From contig CAPNGW010000164.1 of assembly GCA_948665105.1 (NCBI GenBank), forward strand, positions 1 through 5,943: 5,943 nt of DNA, written 5' to 3'. The stretch's first letter is position 1. Each line of letters begins with the position of its first letter. A program made the translations under genes and the position numbers. Under the pieces are notes generated by a model. The model was given only the letters and a program-made list of their open reading frames with translations. It did not search any database and was not told the DNA's origin. The stretch is from an uncultured Lachnospiraceae bacterium (GTDB lineage: Bacteria; Bacillota; Clostridia; Lachnospirales; Lachnospiraceae). Below are positions 5,838-5,943 of the stretch, piece by piece.

Positions 5838-5943
5838 CTTGTACAAAGGACGCTATACTGTCACCAGCCAGAGTCAGTATTGTGTGATTAATTCCAACGA
5901 GATGCTGGCGCGCAAGCTGGAAGCGCTGGCGGCAAGCACGGAG
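5821..5943 (+). CDS. fliH: Flagellar assembly protein FliH, N-terminal fragment (runs off window)
   Basis: The frame opened by ATG 5821 stays open for 41 codons to the window edge and is too short to be recognised on its own. It encodes MRSLSNLYKGRYTVTSQSQY and continues with CVINSNEMLARKLEALAAST. Position directly after fliG, the N-terminal style (short basic start, then VINSNE and the beginning of a charged helix), and the conserved gene order point to FliH, the regulator that holds the export ATPase FliI at the flagellar gate. The start may instead be TTG 5830, giving MSNLYKGRYTV, because the strong ribosome site suits it better. Either choice overlaps the end of fliG (17 or 8 bases) in a different frame, so translation is probably coupled. 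Identity rests mainly on context. Confidence 0.8.
   Translation, partial: MRSLSNLYKGRYTVTSQSQYCVINSNEMLARKLEALAASTE

Overview
This window is a conserved, chromosomal housekeeping and flagellar locus read entirely on the + strand: the 3' end of topA, all of codY, then the start of a large flagellar basal-body operon (flgB, flgC, fliE, fliF, fliG and the first codons of fliH). The presence of codY fixes a Firmicutes host. Moderate GC, strong AGGAG-type ribosome sites, a clostridial-style CodY and three zinc ribbons on TopA suggest a motile gut-type Clostridia, most likely Lachnospiraceae (Clostridium cluster XIVa). That family placement is an inference from sequence style, not a search result.

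Layout. Positions 2-766 hold the C-terminal part of DNA topoisomerase I. No terminator is visible after it. The 127-base gap to codY holds two overlapping CodY-box-like sequences (784-808) just upstream of a near-consensus extended -10 promoter (821-849). codY (894-1673) ends in a very strong intrinsic terminator (1711-1752). The remaining gap up to flgB at 1934 holds an A-tract-rich promoter (about 1777-1850) framed by an inverted repeat, and a leader of about 80 bases whose ribosome site overlaps a sequence close to the CsrA consensus. flgB, flgC, fliE, fliF, fliG and fliH then follow closely, with one exception: a 99-base gap between flgC and fliE that can fold into a two-tier stem-loop. 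fliH overlaps the end of fliG and runs off the window.

How the genes work together. CodY is the global nutrient sensor (branched-chain amino acids and GTP) of low-GC Gram-positives and lies directly upstream of the flagellar genes. FliF builds the MS ring, FliG sits on it as the torque-receiving rotor protein, FliE joins the MS ring to the rod, FlgB and FlgC are proximal rod proteins, and FliH regulates the export ATPase FliI. The order codY-flgB-flgC-fliE-fliF-fliG-fliH matches the Bacillus subtilis fla/che operon. The trmFO-codV-codW-codX block that separates topA from codY in Bacillus is absent here.

No new system such as defence, mobile element, CRISPR or novel enzyme is visible. The points worth a second look are regulatory: probable CodY autoregulation, the architecture of the flgB promoter and leader, the flgC-fliE RNA structure, the fliH start, and a diverged ligand pocket in CodY.
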